Virus record (IMG/VR): IMGVR_UViG_3300042691_033065
Coordinates: 1 to 64,000 of that record
DNA: 64,000 bases
Source: a virus
Strand: one strand, 5' to 3'
In this document: positions 61,001-64,000 of the stretch, in pieces
How the letters are laid out: each line of letters begins with the position of its first letter
Position numbering within the stretch: position 1 is the stretch's first letter
Program-made: the position numbers and the translations under genes
The notes under the pieces: model-generated
Told to the model about the DNA's origin: nothing
The model's database searches: none
What the model saw: the letters and a program-made list of their open reading frames with translations, nothing else

Positions 61001-62011
61001 TAACTCTAGGTCATCCAAAGGCTTCATATTAACTTTAGTAAAGTTATCTAAAATGTTTTTTATAAAGTTCTCAAGTCTATATTGTAATTGTATTAAAGTT
61101 AATTCAGGAAAATCATCAGGAATTAATCCTTTAGATTTATATTCTGAATACATTTCTTTAATTTTTTCATACCCAATTTCCGCAAAACTTTGATTGACAG
61201 GAGTTGTCGCTCCTCCACCACTTGTCAATGCCGCAACCTGAACACTAGATTTATACATATGAGGGGTCGCTAACAACATACCCATCGATATTTCGGACAA
61301 CATTGTATATTTGTAAGTGTAAAAAACTAATGATATTTCAAAATTACTTGTTCCAGCATCAAAACGAGAATTGAAGCTTTGTAACATTAATTCTAATTGA
61401 ATTGCCTTACCGTAATAACCTTTGAGGGTTAAAAAGAATTTGGGGTATGGTAGATTAAAAAACGCGGCGTATGGAGAATTGTTTCCACCTTCAAATAATG
61501 CTCTGCCTTTAACATCAATAAGCTCTACTGTAATAATTGGTAAGAATGAAGTATCTAACTTTACAGTTATATTTCTTACCCCCAATAACCCATTATCAGT
61601 AGACCCTTGTTTTCCACCTGATGTTATTGTTTGTCTAATATAAAAATCGTCACTCTTATTTGGGTTTGAAATTGCCGTCTTTTTTGGTTGGTTAACACCT
61701 TCGCCTTTTACTGAATTTTCTCCTGTTATCTCGTCGGTATAAGAATTATCTAAAAATGTTTTACCACCAGGTTTCAAAAAATTTATCGAAGCGACCGATA
61801 TAGTTTGTAGTGAATCATTGTTAGCAACTCCCAAAGCTAGTTTTGTTCTTGGGAGCATTTTACATTCCAAATTAACATAATAAACCAAGTCTTCTTGGTT
61901 CACAAATCTTTCTTTAACTTTACCTTGAGCGTCAACTACTTTATTTGGGTCAACTATGGTAATGTTGTTATAATCAAATTCCGTTAATATATTTTCGTTA
62001 TTACCTACCAT
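55013..62011 (-). CDS. Giant baseplate hub protein with C-terminal muralytic-like domain
   Basis: 2,332 residues. Residues ~110-260 (LLGVRNITVKLDTSFLPIIT, then SPYAAFFNLPYPKFFLTLKG, then YYGKAIQ) and residues ~2020-2130 (NRSYTCTVSLLGNAMIQPTM, then YFNLRHVPMFSGPYMITKVT) are the two halves of a gp27-type hub ring. A very long insertion with helical and Asn-rich parts separates them. The last ~180 residues contain KDKLNMCVFAAAYIASGTQT, then NNNFIGLDLQQNW and FASFANADDSIKYLVQRWKD, the pattern of a glucosaminidase/lysozyme-type fold; this would puncture peptidoglycan, as the gp5 lysozyme does in T4. Hub identity is fairly firm. The enzymatic domain is inference. The start overlaps the gp53-like gene by 11 bases. 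Confidence 0.8.
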   Translation of the reverse strand: MVGNNENILTEFDYNNITIVDPNKVVDAQGKVKERFVNQEDLVYYVNLECKMLPRTKLALGVANNDSLQTISVASINFLKPGGKTFLDNSYTDEITGENSVKGEGVNQPKKTAISNPNKSDDFYIRQTITSGGKQGSTDNGLLGVRNITVKLDTSFLPIITVELIDVKGRALFEGGNNSPYAAFFNLPYPKFFLTLKGYYGKAIQLELMLQSFNSRFDAGTSNFEISLVFYTYKYTMLSEISMGMLLATPHMYKSSVQVAALTSGGGATTPVNQSFAEIGYEKIKEMYSEYKSKGLIPDDFPELTLIQLQYRLENFIKNILDNFTKVNMKPLDDLELYQKTINEYIRDVYTAQGEKAGSWFNKYMDTKAPFVLANQFKTKIYTFKGNLDAEKKQAAITELKSLISSYNEKLKTNNTLGDKGSYTIDNKTIPASIPVKITYDKTFLRTFTSENEINFEETFKLINGVPATGDTQINELKADFQKRNLFNASDTTVKDGQPEITYQYFAFDNNTNEIINNVSNFLDPTFFGEIDQIQKKLKAFRIQIEEDLTKALSNLLQNSNNGIGFVPNIRNVLAVVFASGEAFIRLMDDVHREAWNQRDAPARKNAIFNKQIESASQDALDPGLNNENPVYPWPQFLVETAGENGQEKYEIKYPGDSDVIQQTQGFQYDVWPEIEFEEEFIKGYIERTLPPQNPSTNFNELTEPKRISFNAMEFPINNIVFSNKEEIKFFFEIYERINFVTYYSKLSRCSNSIAESDKIIDLLADAEATNMVTSLGDTNPFLLDKLKNYAFNSQNYLSTLRGFSNDGTGQSWQNYLRGIYNTNYIRNLISNSEFEFMDLNTLLAPVSEPLVSLEKEQDIIDYLAQASLSNVFDVTDIYPFISNAWSKSGLANGKNVADAKQAFTTDKILTFNKTKKVITNFLDATSPEEKRIVTNFIYKTNNVPNITNENIKSFYEGRTPKKQLVTEGNITYSGYNGLLTSSQTTSMFNTPFFINSISEGVEKFRNFDKHPYKVPAYLFLNSLPLPTLREKYQTFESSTDGGVFSKPLDYIFATLKKFGAIHRVPYPWILKLGSIWHRYKEYTDKGIDILDGSWKNFDSTRSFDPFGSNPSRNYGLILNGSPFDIVLQKDTVFGTETSSLINTGFYPKLINDFNVFYQGYNIIDTSTEIKGTCTSAGNILTVLTVNHNSLTTGFILQGNGLNSAQILSQTDGIPGGPGTYQISTSQNVTNISFTVVNAFNTPYSDQSIQDSFLKGLSINYSQDSVIDLAEGFDDENPQRDLRIITWSVLVDDKNRTNQFIIPSQGSTFNQTKVECFENGKIKKEVNNNKSMFNGSVRMFWAAPHYGYFDLDNLLKPSPEEYLKTIFINQEEQNHFTLNSKPIYTKISEIFSVFEKEILDKFEEEFLNFSVCKYDFVDSGLIKPMAMTNSYAQASNPGTTGTTGDTAATQQTDLESSLTSTLKNFQTLFTNMMTVVKLTGTTGDQLITDVQNKQTSVIANTLTKFLTYDAAFKFGNPSNYNKKLFYSFTPSIIEDPFTWESYKEKTPNALPVDGGTTTLSDSKLNYPDAWKALETYVGKSDISSLTYSDNGSYITDFFIDLNVAFTDNNVKNLYPIIKIYASQKLAQFQVNSTPPTLPSTQPYEGALIETYELSGGSKVLIFKQGPRKFAVLVNQNEETLYIGEKISISANPDSQGIVNEALQAYYGNLAESPEVINIIKSPAPQFPAVPDPVGKWSKTTLSNSLGEFVRNTDDFQNKIIDSFFTKIRKKLPDISLKSEVINQSALEGPQSKVDLWETFKAINDKWIAGNDFKQKTLFEDILLLDRASRNIGDVVLCDIYKLRNQLMTIDPTNNMLGFITTILVENNFVVMNIPSYVNFYNVQEAQKNAKPRLDSTSDFANNLFGTFLNVDYRDSSAKMVCFYGGKPSEIVDIKDNVDFRFRDDAFEITKASSNPLAENQIGKTDWDKSNKVVGFSVDIGPQNQSIFYGFNINQGNSQSTAEALQVLNQMANQGGNRAVATQNLSLYNLYKNRSYTCTVSLLGNAMIQPTMYFNLRHVPMFSGPYMITKVTHTVNPGSFETILEAVRQPTASLPKIDNFLQILKTNLLNSVIAESNRQKEAINNEAKKAENVKAQQKQLNDFVNTNPSNTASANQTCSASTNFVEFTYKAAVKQTLTTNQMVGKVKSLVGATTISEKDKLNMCVFAAAYIASGTQTGFQANNNNFIGLDLQQNWNKNYMETRFFCSSSNVPFASFANADDSIKYLVQRWKDRMYQVQQIDAKLITKFYILNFAATNTGTGREDIYNSYDPALLSNIETEVQNAINLFNSSNG

Positions 62012-62327
62012 AGTAGAAGAAGTGATTGTCTAAAGCGTTTTTATAGTCTTGTAACGAAGCTACTAAAGGAAACGGAATAGTCAATATAGACCCGTCAGCA
62101 ATATTCCATTCTTGACCTCCATAAATTGGGTTTGCTGCTAATATCAACCATCCGAAATATGGAGTACCATAATATTGTTGTGACATCTTATCTAATCTTG
62201 ATTGACCTATCTTATATATAAATCTTTTATCTGTTGATTTACTCGGCAGATTTACATAAGGAACAACAGTTTGTTGTCCGTTAATTACAAAATTACTATA
62301 CCTATTAAAATATTGTCTGCCGGCCAT
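62001..62327 (-). CDS. Baseplate wedge protein with LysM-like segment (gp53-like)
   Basis: 108 residues. The region KIGQSRLDKMSQQYYGTPYF, then GWLILAANPIYGGQEW, is the LysM-like pattern found in gp53 of T4 and in Afp7/PVC-type baseplate adaptors, where it binds other wedge proteins. The size suits a compact wedge or adaptor protein. It is placed between the tail protein at the window edge (1 base spacer) and the hub gene (11-base overlap), a common order for hub-proximal baseplate genes. Confidence 0.82.
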   Translation of the reverse strand: MAGRQYFNRYSNFVINGQQTVVPYVNLPSKSTDKRFIYKIGQSRLDKMSQQYYGTPYFGWLILAANPIYGGQEWNIADGSILTIPFPLVASLQDYKNALDNHFFYYGR

Positions 62328-62328
62328 G

Positions 62329-64000
62329 TTACTTAAATTTAAATGGGTTTAGATACAAGTCTTTAATTTTCTCTCCATTTGTCTGAACATTCGCATCAGG
62401 TGTTGTATCATATGTGAACTTTCTTAATTTTCCTTTAACATATAATTTATTATCTAACCCATCTTCAAAATCTTTGTAATCTTTGGATTTTTTGAAGTTT
62501 TTCATGTACTTCTCATCATCCTTCAATTGTTTTTTGTACCTGTCAGCAACGTCGTCCACCACTCTATTAACCCTTCGGACAAATTGATTATCCTCATCAA
62601 TCCCTTTAACCAAATCTTTCTGAAATGTTTGTAATTTAGCATCGTCGGTAAGAACTCTACTTATAATAATATAAAATAGTTTATCATTTTCTGTATTCGA
62701 CGGGTCAAATTCATTACTCGATTCTGGAGTATCATAGTCACCGTCATAATAAGCGTTATTGGCGATTGCGTATGTTACAGATATTAATTCATTAAATTCT
62801 GGTAATACATCAATAAAGGATTGGAAGTCGGACCTTAATTCCACCAAAGTATCGGCAGGTGAATTTTCACTAGATGTTGATACTTCAGATGTTCCGACAG
62901 TATTATAAACTCTTGGAACATTTCCTGATAAAAGTTTTCCGTCTAACTTTTCTGAAACTAAACTAACTTTTCTAACTGTCTGATAAAAGTCTTGCTCAAA
63001 AATAGTGATTTCTTGTACTATAGTTGATATCGAATTAGAAAACTCAGCCTGAAACGCTTTGAGATAATTATTCAAATTATTTTTCAAGTTATCTATTTTA
63101 GTTGTTTCATTGTAAGCCGTTCCATGTTTGTCTATGAAATCGGAAATAATTGGGTTATCATCGTTAATTACATTTTCAATGTTTCTGTCAAACAACGATT
63201 GGACAGGTTCTTCGTAGTTTCCAGGATTACCATATATTATAACTTTTTCATCTTCATCCCCATTTTTTGTCGGTAATTCAGTACTTTCAGGATTACTTTC
63301 TCTTCTATCATTTAACATCATGAGCACACCATAGTTATTAACCAAGACAACTTTTTCAAGTTGATTAACGATAGTTGAAAAATAATCTTTAGTATTATCA
63401 TAAAGTTTGTCCATAATATCCTTATATCCAATCTCACCTGTTTGTCCGCTAGCCGCTGGTATATTAGTTATTATTGTACCAATAGTTGTCCCACCATCAT
63501 TAGGTTGTTGATTATCAACTTGATTTGGTGTTGCAGGCTGTTCTCCATCAATAATACCCTGTACCAAAGTTTTATCTAACGCTGAAGTATCTTCCGTGAA
63601 TACTGCTCTATCGTCATAAACTTCAGTGTTACCATAGTAATTAAACGACAATGCGTTCTGTAATTGTTCGACAGGTTTAGCAATACCCTGACCACCGATA
63701 ACATTAAACGATAAGGATATGTTGGCAATCATTGGTTGTACCCCAATACCTTCAGGATTTAGGTCAAAAATCAAAGGCTCATATCCTATTTGTAAGCTAG
63801 TTGGTATTATCTTGGTGTGGAAAAAATCTCCAATTCTTAAAATCAAAACAGGTGGTGCCCCGAATGAGGTATTCACGGCATCATTGTATTTTGGTGTTCC
63901 ATCAGGCCCTATCACAGGTATTGTTTCACCAGGTCTAACACATTGATTCAAGAAAGTTAACCTAGCATTTAATCCTTCAGGGGTCATAGAGTGAAACGCA
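62329..64000 (-). CDS. Tail/baseplate structural protein, N-terminus probably beyond the window
   Basis: An ATG is present at 63987, but the frame is open to the window edge (AFHS precedes MTPEGLNARLTFLNQ), so the true start probably lies further right. At least 552 residues. SFGAPPVLILRIGDFFHTKI, then VQPMIANISLSFNVIGGQGI, then QLQNALSFNYYGNTEVYDD is a compact beta domain of the kind found beside gp53 and the hub in large myoviruses. The middle is acidic and Asn-rich. The C-terminus (YKKQLKDDEKYMKNFKKSKD) is basic and helical. A hub-associated or tail-tube-tip role is inferred from position. Confidence 0.7.
   Translation of the reverse strand, partial: AFHSMTPEGLNARLTFLNQCVRPGETIPVIGPDGTPKYNDAVNTSFGAPPVLILRIGDFFHTKIIPTSLQIGYEPLIFDLNPEGIGVQPMIANISLSFNVIGGQGIAKPVEQLQNALSFNYYGNTEVYDDRAVFTEDTSALDKTLVQGIIDGEQPATPNQVDNQQPNDGGTTIGTIITNIPAASGQTGEIGYKDIMDKLYDNTKDYFSTIVNQLEKVVLVNNYGVLMMLNDRRESNPESTELPTKNGDEDEKVIIYGNPGNYEEPVQSLFDRNIENVINDDNPIISDFIDKHGTAYNETTKIDNLKNNLNNYLKAFQAEFSNSISTIVQEITIFEQDFYQTVRKVSLVSEKLDGKLLSGNVPRVYNTVGTSEVSTSSENSPADTLVELRSDFQSFIDVLPEFNELISVTYAIANNAYYDGDYDTPESSNEFDPSNTENDKLFYIIISRVLTDDAKLQTFQKDLVKGIDEDNQFVRRVNRVVDDVADRYKKQLKDDEKYMKNFKKSKDYKDFEDGLDNKLYVKGKLRKFTYDTTPDANVQTNGEKIKDLYLNPFKFK

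Overview
The window comes from a large, AT-rich, strictly lytic-looking contractile-tailed phage (T4-like core, probably jumbo-sized) that most likely infects a member of the Bacteroidota. The T4-like core is seen directly: UvsX/RecA-type recombinase, gp32-type ssDNA-binding protein, DnaB/gp41-type helicase, FEN-type 5' nuclease (T4 RNase H type), primase with zinc finger and TOPRIM, class I ribonucleotide reductase, and baseplate proteins of the gp25, gp6, gp53 and hub types. The Bacteroidota host is inferred from seven SprB-type repeats (the gliding-adhesin repeat family) in a tail protein, from the absence of purine-rich Shine-Dalgarno sites, and from the very low GC content. No integrase, tRNA, CRISPR array or insertion sequence was seen.

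Layout, right to left, because nearly everything is on the minus strand. (1) 64000-55013: a tail/baseplate protein cut by the window edge, a gp53/LysM-type baseplate protein, and a 2,332-residue hub protein that ends in a probable muralytic domain. (2) 54974-45544: two small proteins and the replication/nucleotide block. Three intrinsic terminators cut this block into a two-gene unit, a monocistronic ssb, and a six- or seven-gene unit from a small conserved protein through uvsX, nuclease, helicase and nrdB to nrdA. (3) 45495-29288: baseplate genes (gp25, gp6, a 1,846-residue protein with a membrane-like segment, and a chain of tightly coupled structural genes). (4) 29288-20863: three adhesin-like tail proteins, followed by a RuvC-type resolvase. 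(5) 17574-20259: the only plus-strand block: primase, a ParB/Srx-like protein, a PD-(D/E)XK nuclease and a lytic transglycosylase. (6) 17487-1: four minus-strand fibre genes, the last of which is an open frame of at least 3,491 codons that leaves the window.

The most unusual part is region 6 together with region 4. About 17 kb encodes fibre proteins made of long Pro-Thr linkers ([12 protein letters not shown] type) joining a small set of repeated modules: a ~240-residue propeller-like module (six copies in the giant protein and one in the SprB-repeat protein), an ~85-residue Cys module beginning EYKP (four clear copies), short CxCY modules (many copies), and single-copy tips, including a domain with a von Willebrand A / MIDAS-type DDSGS motif. 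Linker DNA carries exact or near-exact tandem repeats of 18, 24 or 30 bp, all multiples of the 6 bp Pro-Thr unit, so gain or loss keeps the frame. This looks like a module-shuffling, length-variable receptor-binding locus.

A second pattern is a recurring ATATTTAT-type motif just upstream of about ten gene starts, often only 3-4 bases from the ATG. It is a candidate phage promoter or initiation element.
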